Notes under the pieces: model-generated | Seen by the model: only the letters and a program-made list of their open reading frames with translations | Told to the model about the DNA's origin: nothing | The model's database searches: none | Source of the DNA: an uncultured Pelagibacteraceae bacterium | GTDB lineage: Bacteria > Pseudomonadota > Alphaproteobacteria > Pelagibacterales > Pelagibacteraceae | DNA length: 64,000 nt | Direction: 5' to 3' | Assembly (NCBI GenBank): GCA_902538445.1 | Contig: CACBFE010000003.1 | Coordinates: 34,069-98,068, forward strand | Part shown: positions 1 to 7,754 of the stretch, in pieces | How the letters are laid out: each line of letters begins with the position of its first letter | How positions within the stretch are numbered: the stretch's first letter is position 1 | Made by a program: the position numbers and the translations under genes

Positions 1-1
1 T

Positions 2-676
2 TCAATTTTTTTATTTCCGTCAAAAACAATTCTACACTCAACTCAAGCTGATCGAGATCAATCATTTAGTTCTGCAATCAAAGAAGCTTTTTCTCATAAA
101 GGTTATGTTTTACTGGTTCTAGGTTTTTTTGTTTGTGGTTTTCAAATTACATTAGTTGGAACTCATATTCCTGGTTATATGCAAGATAGAGGAATGAGTG
201 GATGGTCTGCAACAATTATACTAGCGTTGATTGGATTTTTTAATATCTTTGGAACTTTAGGCATGGGTTTTTTAGGCACTAAATATAAAAAGAAAAATCT
301 ATTATGTATACTTTACTCATTAAGAGCTATAAGTATTTGTATATTTATTTTTTCTCCGCCGTCTATCATAAATTCAATTATTTTTGGAATTACATTTGGC
401 CTTTTATGGCTTTCTACAGTTCCACCTACAAACGGAATAGTCGCTCAAATTTTTGGTACAAAATATTTAAGTACTTTATTTGGTATTGTTTTTTTATGTC
501 ATCAGTTCGGAGCATTTGCTGGAGCTTTTCTTGGAGGATACTTTTTTGATACTTACGGATCATATGATTATGCTTGGTATATGGCTATAGCTCTTTCTAT
601 TTTTGCCACTGTGGTTCATTTTCCAATAGATGAAAAGCCAATTGAAAGGGAGGCAGCACCTCTCAGTAATAGGTAA
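2..676 (+). CDS. MFS transporter, 3' part (5' end outside window)
   Basis: The reading frame is open from base 2, so the gene begins upstream of the window. About 224 residues of the C-terminal half remain, with at least five hydrophobic membrane segments and the soluble inter-domain stretch near the beginning (Ser/Asp/Gln-rich). The pattern (GYMQDRGMS, then repeated helices with GTLGMGFLG and GAFLGGYFFD) fits a 12-helix major facilitator of the monocarboxylate/OFA type. Substrate cannot be told. Its last 14 bases overlap the 3' end of the convergent TauE/SafE gene. Confidence 0.8.
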   Translation, partial: SIFLFPSKTILHSTQADRDQSFSSAIKEAFSHKGYVLLVLGFFVCGFQITLVGTHIPGYMQDRGMSGWSATIILALIGFFNIFGTLGMGFLGTKYKKKNLLCILYSLRAISICIFIFSPPSIINSIIFGITFGLLWLSTVPPTNGIVAQIFGTKYLSTLFGIVFLCHQFGAFAGAFLGGYFFDTYGSYDYAWYMAIALSIFATVVHFPIDEKPIEREAAPLSNR

Positions 677-1388
677 ATAAAATTATCACTCCATATATCA
701 GAGCTATTATATTAACGTAATTAGAAAATTTTTTATCATCTATAACTTTAAATAATTTTTGTACAGGAAAATAAATTATTAATACAAATAAAACATAAAA
801 TAATTTTGTAAATTTTAAGTATTCATAACTTAAAATTAAAACTGTTAAATACTGCAGGATACCCATTATTAAATATCCATAGCAAATATAATATCTTGCA
901 ATTTCCTTTTTGTTTTGGCTTATTAAAGTAGAATATATAGCTAAAAAACTCCCCCCCATGTTAGATAATCCATGGACACTTCCAATGACAATTAAAATAA
1001 GTTTTTTTAATTTAAAGAAAGTTTTTTTGAACGTAGAAAATCTTTTTTTATTTAATATTATTGTAGAGGAAAAAACCAAAAGCAAAGCCACTAAAAATTT
1101 AATATCTAAAATATTTTTAAATTTAAGCGCAACAATTAAAAAAAATACTAAAAATGGCAGGCAAAATAAATTATATTCTTTAACAAATTTCGGATCTTTA
1201 ACTTTTGATTTTAAAAACTGTAAAATACTAATCGTAATTGATATAGGCATGAGAATGTTTATGGTATTTGCAAAATCATAGCCAAGAATTAAAAATGATG
1301 GCGTTCCAAATATTAATAAACCAACGCCAAAAATTGATTGAATAAAAATTAAAAATATAATTATGCTTATTTCTAAAACAGATGTCAT
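663..1388 (-). CDS. TauE/SafE (TSUP) family membrane permease
   Basis: This is a 241-residue integral membrane protein of about seven to eight hydrophobic segments. The N-terminal GVGLLIFGTPSFLILGYD stretch and the second-half GSVHGLSNMGGSFLAIY stretch are the two related Gly-rich repeats of the TSUP (sulfite exporter TauE/SafE) family, which move sulfite, sulfoacetate and other small anions across the inner membrane. Family membership is clear. The substrate is inferred from the nearby apr, suy and xsc genes, all of which make or use sulfite. A second, longer TSUP protein lies at 6252-7355. Confidence 0.8.
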   Translation of the reverse strand: MTSVLEISIIIFLIFIQSIFGVGLLIFGTPSFLILGYDFANTINILMPISITISILQFLKSKVKDPKFVKEYNLFCLPFLVFFLIVALKFKNILDIKFLVALLLVFSSTIILNKKRFSTFKKTFFKLKKLILIVIGSVHGLSNMGGSFLAIYSTLISQNKKEIARYYICYGYLIMGILQYLTVLILSYEYLKFTKLFYVLFVLIIYFPVQKLFKVIDDKKFSNYVNIIALIYGVIILFTYY

Positions 1389-1435
1389 TTAAACTAATCA
1401 TATATCACCTTAGGGTTGTAATTAGAGTCTATTTA

Positions 1436-1456
1436 TGAATCAAAAGTGAATCAAAA
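1436..1456. repeat. short tandem direct repeat in promoter region
   Basis: The 10-base word TGAATCAAAA occurs at 1436-1445 and again at 1447-1456, an 11-base period (about one helical turn), followed by a partial third copy (TGAAC) at 1459-1463. It lies in the 175-base gap between the divergent TSUP and CADD-like genes, so it could be an operator. It may also be chance in AT-rich DNA. Confidence 0.35.
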
Positions 1457-1551
1457 CGTGAACATTGGAAGTTTTTCAACTATTAATTGTGGATAAATAA
1501 TTAATTATTTAATTCAAAGATAACTATTTTTTTAATATTCTGAATTTAACT

Positions 1552-1558
1552 AAAGGAG
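1552..1558 (+). promoter_or_regulatory. strong ribosome binding site of the CADD-like gene
   Basis: AAAGGAG lies five bases before the ATG at 1564. It fixes this start and is stronger than the sites of most genes in the window. Confidence 0.75.
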
Positions 1559-1563
1559 ATAAT

Positions 1564-2235
1564 ATGTTTTCAAAAATACTCGGAGAAAAACTAGATAGAT
1601 ACCATTTGCTCAAGCATCCATTTTATCAGGTTTATTGGAATGAGGGAAAATTGAATCGTGAAATAATAAAAGATTACGCAGAACAGTATTATCAACATGT
1701 AAAAGCATTCCCAAGATATATAAGCGCGACACATTCAATTTGTGAAGATTTAGAAAAAAGAAGAATTCTTTTAGAAAATTTACAGGATGAAGAGAACAAA
1801 GATGGCGATCATCCAAAGTTGTGGAAAAATTTTGCAAAAGCTCTTGGATCAGATGAAAAAGAAATCGAAAAGGTAAAGCTTGACTGGTTTACAAAAGATA
1901 TGATTGATAATTTTTTTTCTCAAGCTAGAAAATCGTATGCCGAAGGTCTTGCATCTTTATATACTTATGAAAGACAAATACCAGAAATAGCTGAGACTAA
2001 AATTCAAGGATTAAAAAAATTTTACGGAGTAAAATCTAAAGAAGGTCTAGAATTTTTTGAGGCGCATAAATCTGCGGATGTAATTCATAGGGCTGAGTGT
2101 GAAAAATTATTAGATTGTCTGTCCAAAGAAGAACAAGAAAAAGCTGAAGCTGCTTCATTGTTAACTGCTAGATACTTATGGAACTTCTTAAGCGGTATGA
2201 CTTCTAAACATAAACTCCAGACTATTGCTGCTTAG
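1564..2235 (+). CDS. CADD-like di-metal oxidase, probable pABA synthase
   Basis: This is a 223-residue all-helical protein of the TenA/PqqC-like family, closest in pattern to Chlamydia CADD, a self-sacrificing enzyme that makes para-aminobenzoate for folate from one of its own tyrosines. Metal ligands are visible: E76 and H83 in a DEENKDGDH stretch, E136, and H168-D172-H175 in HKSADVIH. The residues recalled from CADD as Tyr27, Tyr141 and Lys152 correspond to Y21, Y135 and K146, with E136 to K146 and H168-D172-H175 at the same spacings as in CADD. The protein sits in front of a small nucleotidyltransferase. Function is inferred from residue conservation. A TenA-type thiaminase role is less likely. 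Confidence 0.75.
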   Translation: MFSKILGEKLDRYHLLKHPFYQVYWNEGKLNREIIKDYAEQYYQHVKAFPRYISATHSICEDLEKRRILLENLQDEENKDGDHPKLWKNFAKALGSDEKEIEKVKLDWFTKDMIDNFFSQARKSYAEGLASLYTYERQIPEIAETKIQGLKKFYGVKSKEGLEFFEAHKSADVIHRAECEKLLDCLSKEEQEKAEAASLLTARYLWNFLSGMTSKHKLQTIAA

Positions 2236-2258
2236 AATTATCTTTTAGTTTGCAAATT

Positions 2259-2639
2259 ATGAAAAACGATAATCATGTGTGGGATAACAAACATCCTACT
2301 GCACAAATGTTAGGTCGTTGGCAACCATGGCATGATGGTCATCAAAAACTTTTTGAAGAAACATTAAAAAAAACTGGACAGGTAAATATTATGGTTAGAG
2401 ATGTAAAAGGTATTGATGACAATCCTTTTGATTTTGAAACTGTTAAAAGAAATATTTTTCAGGCACTCAAAGATTACAAAAATAGAATTCAAGTAACATT
2501 AGTTCCTAATATTACTAACATTTGTTATGGTAGAGGAGTAGGTTATAAAATAGAGGAGATTGTTTTAGACGAGAAAACACAACAAATTTCAGCTACAAAA
2601 ATACGTGAGCAGATGAGAAAAGAGGGGAAACTTAAATAG
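2259..2639 (+). CDS. small HIGH-type nucleotidyltransferase
   Basis: This 126-residue protein has the cytidylyltransferase/adenylyltransferase fold. The nucleotide-binding signature reads GRWQPWHDGH (the HDGH form of HxGH) near residue 20, and the second signature ISATKIREQM lies near the C-terminus. It would transfer a nucleotidyl group to a phosphorylated or acidic acceptor that I cannot name. I chose the ATG at 2259; a TTG nine bases earlier is also in frame. The neighbours (CADD-like gene upstream, apr genes downstream) do not settle the substrate. It is not a normal ATP sulfurylase. Confidence 0.7.
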   Translation: MKNDNHVWDNKHPTAQMLGRWQPWHDGHQKLFEETLKKTGQVNIMVRDVKGIDDNPFDFETVKRNIFQALKDYKNRIQVTLVPNITNICYGRGVGYKIEEIVLDEKTQQISATKIREQMRKEGKLK

Positions 2640-2656
2640 TTGATAACCTTTCTCAC

Positions 2657-2685
2657 TTGACCTCTAAAATACGCCTATATATAAA
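2657..2685 (+). promoter_or_regulatory. sigma70-type promoter of the apr operon, leaderless layout
   Basis: TTGACC at 2657-2662, a 17-base spacer, then TATAAA at 2680-2685. The expected transcription start falls at about 2691-2693, on the ATG of aprM (2692), and no Shine-Dalgarno sequence precedes that ATG. The aprM mRNA would therefore be leaderless or nearly so. Confidence 0.6.
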
Positions 2686-2691
2686 AGCTCA

Positions 2692-3486
2692 ATGATAACT
2701 AACAATCCATTTTCAACTCTAGCCGAAATAGTCCCAGCTTTAGCTATGCAGGGATTTGTGATTACAATGGCTGCACTAACTTTGATTGGTGTATTAGTTG
2801 ATATAGTTCATAAAAAAAATGTTAAATATTTTTTTGAAAATGCAAAAAAAGCTAAAAAGAATGCTCAAGTTGAATTAACAACCGGTAAAAGAACTGCCGT
2901 TATCTTAAAAACTGTCGCTCATGATATCGCAACAACTTCTGAACTTGGATGGGGGAAAAGAAGACTGGCACATGTTTTAGGTATGTACGGAACTATTATT
3001 TTTTGGGTTTGCTCAGCCGTATTGATTTTTTCTTATTCGTCAGTTGGAATTGAAACTCCTGCAATTTTATCAGCACTATGGCATATAGGTGCAATTTTAA
3101 CTTGTTTAGGCGGATTTTGGTTTTGGTTTTTTTTAAGAGTCGATGTTTCAGCTGAAGCACATCCTTGGTACAGAATTATAAAAGCAGACCTATTTGTTTT
3201 AGCTTTATTAGCTTGTGCAACATTTGGTCTAGCTTGGTCGTATACACAATATTCTGGAATGACTGGTTTAAGTTATTTATTTTTAATTTTGTTTATTATT
3301 TCAAATTTAGTTTTATTTGGGGGAGTTTATTGGTCGAAATTTGCACACATGTTTTATAAACCTGGTGCAGCAATTCAAAAAAATTTGGCGGAAGCTGATG
3401 GTTCTAGAGACAATTTGCCACCACCTGCCGATGCACCAGAGCAATTTGGTCTGGGAATTAAAAGAGAACAACCAAAGCATTATTGA
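2692..3486 (+). CDS. aprM: AprM, membrane anchor of adenylylsulfate reductase
   Basis: This 264-residue protein has about five to six membrane helices and cytoplasmic loops rich in Lys (residues 43-75), ending in a soluble Pro-rich tail. It starts the aprM-aprB-aprA order typical of SAR11 and related sulfur oxidizers, where AprM is thought to anchor the AprBA enzyme and pass electrons from sulfite oxidation to the quinone pool. Histidines that could bind heme lie in or beside helices (RLAHVLGMYG, ALWHIGA, SKFAHMF). Assignment rests on gene order and overall pattern. Confidence 0.85.
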   Translation: MITNNPFSTLAEIVPALAMQGFVITMAALTLIGVLVDIVHKKNVKYFFENAKKAKKNAQVELTTGKRTAVILKTVAHDIATTSELGWGKRRLAHVLGMYGTIIFWVCSAVLIFSYSSVGIETPAILSALWHIGAILTCLGGFWFWFFLRVDVSAEAHPWYRIIKADLFVLALLACATFGLAWSYTQYSGMTGLSYLFLILFIISNLVLFGGVYWSKFAHMFYKPGAAIQKNLAEADGSRDNLPPPADAPEQFGLGIKREQPKHY

Positions 3487-3525
3487 GAAATTTATGTTAA
3501 AAAACTTATGGGAGTAAAATAATTA

Positions 3526-3996
3526 ATGTCAACTTTTGTATACATGACTAGATGTGATGGCTGTGGCCACTGTGTAGATATTTGTCCATCTGATATAATG
3601 CATATTGATGAAACAATTAGACGAGCTAAAAATATTGAGCCAAATTTTTGTTGGGAATGTTATTCGTGTGTCAAAGCTTGTCCAAATCATGCGATCGATG
3701 TCCGAGGTTATGCTGATTTTGCTCCGATGGGACACAGCGTTAGAGTAAGAAGAGAAGAGGAAAAAGGAACTATTTCTTGGAGAATAAAATTTAGAAACGG
3801 TACCGAAAAAAATTTTGTTTCACCAATCACAACTAAACCTTGGGGTAAATTTATTCCTAAATTAGCAGAAGAAGATAAGCCAAACCAAGGAGAAATAACT
3901 ACTCAAAGGCTTTATACAGAACCAAAAGGTTTGAATATTGATGGAGATCTTCCAACAGTAAGCAAAGACTCATTTAAAAAAGGTGTTTACTATTAA
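3526..3996 (+). CDS. aprB: adenylylsulfate reductase beta subunit AprB
   Basis: This 156-residue iron-sulfur subunit carries two [4Fe-4S] motifs: CDGCGHCVDICP near residues 10-21 and CWECYSCVKACP near residues 42-53. These match the ferredoxin-like head of AprB, and the longer C-terminal tail is the part that wraps around AprA in known structures. It passes electrons between the AprA flavin and the membrane partner AprM. Its stop overlaps the aprA start (TAATG), showing translational coupling. In this context the complex should run in the sulfite-oxidizing direction. Confidence 0.95.
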   Translation: MSTFVYMTRCDGCGHCVDICPSDIMHIDETIRRAKNIEPNFCWECYSCVKACPNHAIDVRGYADFAPMGHSVRVRREEEKGTISWRIKFRNGTEKNFVSPITTKPWGKFIPKLAEEDKPNQGEITTQRLYTEPKGLNIDGDLPTVSKDSFKKGVYY

Positions 3997-5765
3997 TGGC
4001 TAACGTAAAAACTCATGTTGAAGAAAGCGATGTTCTGATTATCGGTGGAGGTATGGCCGGAACTGGAGCTACTTTTGAAGCTAGACATTGGGGGAGAGAT
4101 TTAAAGATAGTTTGTGTTGAAAAAGCAAATATCGATAGAAGTGGTGCCGTAGCACAAGGTCTTTATGCAATTAATTGTTACATGGGCATGCAGTGGAATG
4201 AAAACCAACCTGAAGACCACGTTAGATACGCACGAAACGATTTAATGGGCATGGTAAGAGAAGATTTAGGTTATGACATGGCCCGTCATGTAGATTCAAC
4301 AGTCCATATGTTTGATGAATGGGGTTTGCCAATGATGAAAAATGAGAAAACAGGAAGATATTTAAGAGAAGGTAAATGGCAAATCATGATACATGGTGAA
4401 AGTTATAAACCTATTGTTGCAGAAGCTGCAAAAAAATCTGCTAATAAAATTTACAACAGAATTATGATCACTCATCTTTTAATGGATGATGAAAAAGAAA
4501 ATAGAATAGGCGGAGCAGTTGGTTTTAATATGAGAACTGGTGATTATCATGTGTTTAAAGCTAAAGCAGTAATTGTTGCAGCTGGCGGCGCTTCACATAT
4601 TTTTAAACCTAGAGCAGTAGGCGAAGGTATGGGAAGAACTTGGTATGCTCCATGGAGTAACGGTTCAGCTTATGCTCTTCCAATTCAGGTTGGTGCTAAG
4701 ATGACCCAAATGGAAAACAGAATTGTACTTTGTAGATTTAAAGATGGCTATGGTCCGGTAGGAGCTTATTTCTTACATTTAAAAACTTATACTCAAAATG
4801 CAAATGGAGAAAACTACGAAAAGAAATGGTACGATCAAACTAAATCATTAGTTGGAGAATACATTGATCACCATCCTACACCTACATGTTTAAGAAACCA
4901 TGCTTTTATCCAAGAAGTTCAGGCTGGCGGTGGACCAATTCACATGGTAACTAAAGAAGCATTTCAAGATCCACATTTAGAAACTGTTGGTTGGGAAAAT
5001 TTTTTAGGAATGACAGTTGGTCAGGCTGTTGTATGGGCTTCACAAAACATTGATCCAAAATACACAAATCCAGAGCTTACAACTTCTGAGCCATATGTAA
5101 TGGGTTCACACGCAACATGCTCTGGAGCATGGGTAAGTGGACCAGAAGATCTATCTCCACCAGAATATTTTTGGGGTTACAATAGAATGTTAACTATTGA
5201 CGGATTGTTCGGTGCGGGAGACACAGTTGGTGGAAGTGCACATAAATTTTCATCAGGGTCTTTCACTGAAGGGCGATTAGCTGCGAAAGCTGCTGTGAAA
5301 TATATCGAAGATAAAAAAGCAGATGGAATTAAAGTAAGCGAAAAACAATACAAAGATTTAAAAAAGGTAATCTATAAGCCCTTAGAAAATTATACAGTTG
5401 GAAGAAACGAAATTACTGGAGGAACTGTATCACCAAGTTACATTTCTCCCATTCAAGGACTACAAAGGCTTCAAAGAATTATGGATGAGTATGTCGGAGG
5501 AATAGCTACAAATTACATGACTAATGAAAACATGCTTAATAGAGGATTAGAATTATTAAAATGGCTAGAAGAAGATTTAGAAAATGTTGGCGCTGAAGAT
5601 TATCACCAGCTAATGAGAGCATGGGAATTAAAACATAGAACTATTACCTCACAATGTGTGACGGAACATACTAAATTTAGAGAAGAAACTAGATGGCCAG
5701 GTTATTATTACAGAGGCGACCATCTCAAACTTGATGATGAAAACTGGCATTGTTTAACTGTTTAA
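3996..5765 (+). CDS. aprA: adenylylsulfate reductase alpha subunit AprA, interrupted near C-terminus
   Basis: The flavoprotein subunit converts sulfite + AMP to APS in sulfur oxidizers. An N-terminal FAD-binding stretch (DVLIIGGGMAGTGA, residues about 12-25), the RFKDGYGPVGAYFLHLKT active-site region and a late GAGDTVGGSAHKFSSGSF flavin motif are all present. The open frame gives 589 residues and stops at a TAA at 5763-5765 right after HCLTV. The same frame continues after the TAA for 29 more AprA-like codons to a second TAA at 5853-5855, which would give about 619 residues, the usual length. Either the sequence has a base error, the protein is naturally shortened, or the allele is damaged. 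The rest of the gene looks fully maintained. Confidence 0.9.
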   Translation: MANVKTHVEESDVLIIGGGMAGTGATFEARHWGRDLKIVCVEKANIDRSGAVAQGLYAINCYMGMQWNENQPEDHVRYARNDLMGMVREDLGYDMARHVDSTVHMFDEWGLPMMKNEKTGRYLREGKWQIMIHGESYKPIVAEAAKKSANKIYNRIMITHLLMDDEKENRIGGAVGFNMRTGDYHVFKAKAVIVAAGGASHIFKPRAVGEGMGRTWYAPWSNGSAYALPIQVGAKMTQMENRIVLCRFKDGYGPVGAYFLHLKTYTQNANGENYEKKWYDQTKSLVGEYIDHHPTPTCLRNHAFIQEVQAGGGPIHMVTKEAFQDPHLETVGWENFLGMTVGQAVVWASQNIDPKYTNPELTTSEPYVMGSHATCSGAWVSGPEDLSPPEYFWGYNRMLTIDGLFGAGDTVGGSAHKFSSGSFTEGRLAAKAAVKYIEDKKADGIKVSEKQYKDLKKVIYKPLENYTVGRNEITGGTVSPSYISPIQGLQRLQRIMDEYVGGIATNYMTNENMLNRGLELLKWLEEDLENVGAEDYHQLMRAWELKHRTITSQCVTEHTKFREETRWPGYYYRGDHLKLDDENWHCLTV

Positions 5766-5855
5766 AGACGAGACCCTAAAACTAAAAAGTTTACAATGGA
5801 GAAAGTTCCAGTTTATCATATTGTAGACGAAAAGAAGGAAAAGAAAGCTTCATAA
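5766..5855 (+). other. aprA: displaced C-terminal coding tail of aprA
   Basis: In frame with aprA after the TAA at 5763 lie 29 sense codons (RRDPKTKKFTMEKV, then PVYHIVDEKKEKKAS) ending at TAA 5853-5855. The PKT...YTMEKVPVYHIVDE pattern is what I expect at the end of AprA. A one-base change of TCA to TAA would explain the break. With the tail included, the next gene starts only six bases later, matching the tight spacing elsewhere in this genome. Confidence 0.85.
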
Positions 5856-5861
5856 AGTTTA

Positions 5862-6212
5862 ATGGAGTTGTTAGAAAAATCCGACAAAGAAATTCAAGAC
5901 ATTGCTCAGCCAATTTGGGATAATTTAGTCAAATCTTCTAATATTAAAGACTATGGTGGCTTTACCAAAGATTTTTCGTCACAAATGCTTTATGGAGCAA
6001 ATGAAGTTGAGCTTGGAAAGCAATGGGCTAATAATAAATTGCTTACAAGTCTATCTGAAAAACAAGAATTTTTAGGAACAATAAGAAGAAATCAATTCAT
6101 TACTGTTCTTTATAAACAAACAAGCCAAACAATGCCTGGTGAATTTTTAGGTAGGCTAGTCTTAGGGGAAGAAGATGGTCTTGTAAAAGTTTTTGGAGCT
6201 ACAATTTATTAA
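5862..6212 (+). CDS. conserved hypothetical protein of the apr operon
   Basis: This 116-residue soluble protein has no signal peptide and no family I recognise. It is mostly helical in its first two thirds (acidic and amphipathic, with a YGGFTKDFSSQML stretch), and its C-terminal third looks like beta strands (GEFLGRLVLGEEDGLVKVFGATIY). It begins six bases after the true aprA end and is followed by the sulfite-exporter-like gene, so it is probably co-expressed with aprMBA. A role in Apr assembly or sulfite handling is only a guess from position. Confidence 0.6.
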   Translation: MELLEKSDKEIQDIAQPIWDNLVKSSNIKDYGGFTKDFSSQMLYGANEVELGKQWANNKLLTSLSEKQEFLGTIRRNQFITVLYKQTSQTMPGEFLGRLVLGEEDGLVKVFGATIY

Positions 6213-6214
6213 GA

Positions 6215-6249
6215 TTGACAAGTTAATGTTTCAGGCATACTGCTAATAT
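6215..6249 (+). promoter_or_regulatory. possible promoter of the TSUP gene
   Basis: A perfect TTGACA lies at 6215-6220. An extended -10 (TGCTAATAT, TAATAT at 6244-6249) follows, but the spacer is 23 bases; a 17-base spacer would put a weak TACTGC at 6238-6243. Either way the start site would fall at or next to the ATG at 6252. Confidence 0.35.
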
Positions 6250-6251
6250 TA

Positions 6252-7355
6252 ATGCTCGAAATTTATCTTCCAATTGCCCAAGTAAATATAGACATTTTTC
6301 TTTTATTATTTTTAAGTTTGGCTGTTGGAGTTTTATCAGGACTTTTTGGTGTTGGAGGAGGTTTTTTGATGACACCGTTTTTAATTTTTATGGGAATACC
6401 TCCAGTGTATGCAGTTCCAAATGAAGTTAATAACATTCTTGCCACCTCAGTATCTGGTTCTTTAACTCATTGGTATAAGAAAACTTTAGACTATAAAATG
6501 GGTTTAATGATTGTTTCAGGAGGTGTAGTCGGAACTATCATAGGAATTATGACGTTTACTTTTTTTTCAGAAATCGGAAAAATAAGCTTAATTATTTCCT
6601 TGTTGTATATGTATCTCTTAGCAATAGTTGGAACATTAATGTTGATTGAGGGTATAAAAGAAAGAAATCGATTAAAATCTAAAACAAGTATAAAAAAAAA
6701 ATTACACGACCATAATTGGTTACAAGGTCTTCCATTAAGAATGAGATTTAATAAGTCTAGATTGTATGAAAGTGCATTCACCCCTATTTTATTAGGACTT
6801 ATTGTTGGATTTGTTGCGTCAATGATGGGAATAGGCGGTGCATTCTTAATGGTACCTGCGATGATATATATTATTGGAATGCCTGTTAAATTAATTCCTG
6901 GAACTTCTTTATTTGTTACGGTTTTCATAAGCGCCGTAGTAACAATTTTACATTCTTTTAATTACGGAACAATTGATTTGTTCCTTGTAGTTCCTTTAAT
7001 TTTAGGTTCAATTGTTGGTGTTCAAGTAGGTCAAAAAATTGGTCAATTTTTAGATAGCAATGAGCTTAAATCTTTATTTGCAATGCTTTTAATTACCGTT
7101 GCTATAGCAATTGCCTATGACTCTTTCTTCAGAAATAAAACAGAATTTAATGGAAGTAAAGTTACAACACCAGAATTAAATAGTTTCGCTGAATTTATTG
7201 TAAGAATGGCTAATGATGCACCGTTCTTATATGGAGCCTTTGCAATAATCCTTGCTGTTACGCTTGGAGCATTAATGGCATGGATTAGAAAAATTGTTCA
7301 TGATTTAAGATATAAAAAACCAAAACAAGAAGAAGTCAAATTCCCAGTAAAATAA
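6252..7355 (+). CDS. TauE/SafE (TSUP) family permease, probable sulfite exporter
   Basis: This 367-residue membrane protein has two homologous halves. Each carries the TSUP Gly-rich motif: GLFGVGGGFLMTPFLIFMGI near residues 31-50 and ASMMGIGGAFLMVPAMIYIIG near residues 190-210. A cytoplasmic basic linker (residues about 135-170) separates them, and a last helix followed by a basic tail ends the protein. It follows the apr operon, so export of sulfite or another sulfur oxyanion made by Suy and Xsc is the natural reading. It is longer than the 241-residue family member at 663-1388. Confidence 0.85.
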   Translation: MLEIYLPIAQVNIDIFLLLFLSLAVGVLSGLFGVGGGFLMTPFLIFMGIPPVYAVPNEVNNILATSVSGSLTHWYKKTLDYKMGLMIVSGGVVGTIIGIMTFTFFSEIGKISLIISLLYMYLLAIVGTLMLIEGIKERNRLKSKTSIKKKLHDHNWLQGLPLRMRFNKSRLYESAFTPILLGLIVGFVASMMGIGGAFLMVPAMIYIIGMPVKLIPGTSLFVTVFISAVVTILHSFNYGTIDLFLVVPLILGSIVGVQVGQKIGQFLDSNELKSLFAMLLITVAIAIAYDSFFRNKTEFNGSKVTTPELNSFAEFIVRMANDAPFLYGAFAIILAVTLGALMAWIRKIVHDLRYKKPKQEEVKFPVK

Positions 7356-7754
7356 TTATCTTTTTTTGTATTTTTGTTTTTGAGGTATTACACCTCTTAC
7401 ACCACCTCTAGGATCTTCTACATCTCCTTTTCTTCGAGGAATTAAATGGATATGACAGTGCATAATTGATTGACCTGCATCTCTACCTATATTAACCCCA
7501 ATATTAAATGCACTTATATCTTTGTCTAATTGTTTTAACTCTCTTTTTTGATTTTTTAAAATCTCATCTAAATCATTAATCTCTTCTTTATTTAAATCAA
7601 AATAATCATCAACGTGTCTGTGGGTAATAATCAAAGTGTGATGTTTAGTGACAGGATAAGCAGTATCTCGAATAATGAAAAAATGTTTTGTTGATGAGAT
7701 AACTTTACAATTAGTTTTATTACAGAAAATACAGTCTTCGGTACTTGAAGACAT
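7356..7754 (-). CDS. HIT family nucleotide hydrolase
   Basis: This 132-residue histidine-triad protein has the catalytic HCHIHLIPRR near residue 103 and the upstream HTLIITHRHVDDYFDL motif. Two Cys pairs at each side of FC-NKTNC near the N-terminus resemble the zinc site of HinT/Fhit-like members. Such enzymes cleave AMP from amidates or dinucleotides; APS is a known substrate of some HIT proteins, which is interesting beside apr genes but unproven here. Its ATG overlaps the suyB stop (TAATG), so it is translated in the suyAB operon. Confidence 0.85.
   Translation of the reverse strand: MSSSTEDCIFCNKTNCKVISSTKHFFIIRDTAYPVTKHHTLIITHRHVDDYFDLNKEEINDLDEILKNQKRELKQLDKDISAFNIGVNIGRDAGQSIMHCHIHLIPRRKGDVEDPRGGVRGVIPQKQKYKKR

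Noticed and set aside
304..549. Extra coding frame inside the partial MFS gene
   Set aside because: It is a shifted frame over the MFS gene rich in Tyr/Phe/Ser, typical of AT-rich shadow frames.
2259..2639. ATP sulfurylase completing the Apr route
   Set aside because: The protein is 126 residues with an HDGH motif and lacks the Sat motifs and length; it is another nucleotidyltransferase.
3996..5855. Stop codon reassignment explaining the TAA in aprA
   Set aside because: Other genes in the window end at TAA where expected, so recoding of TAA in general is excluded.
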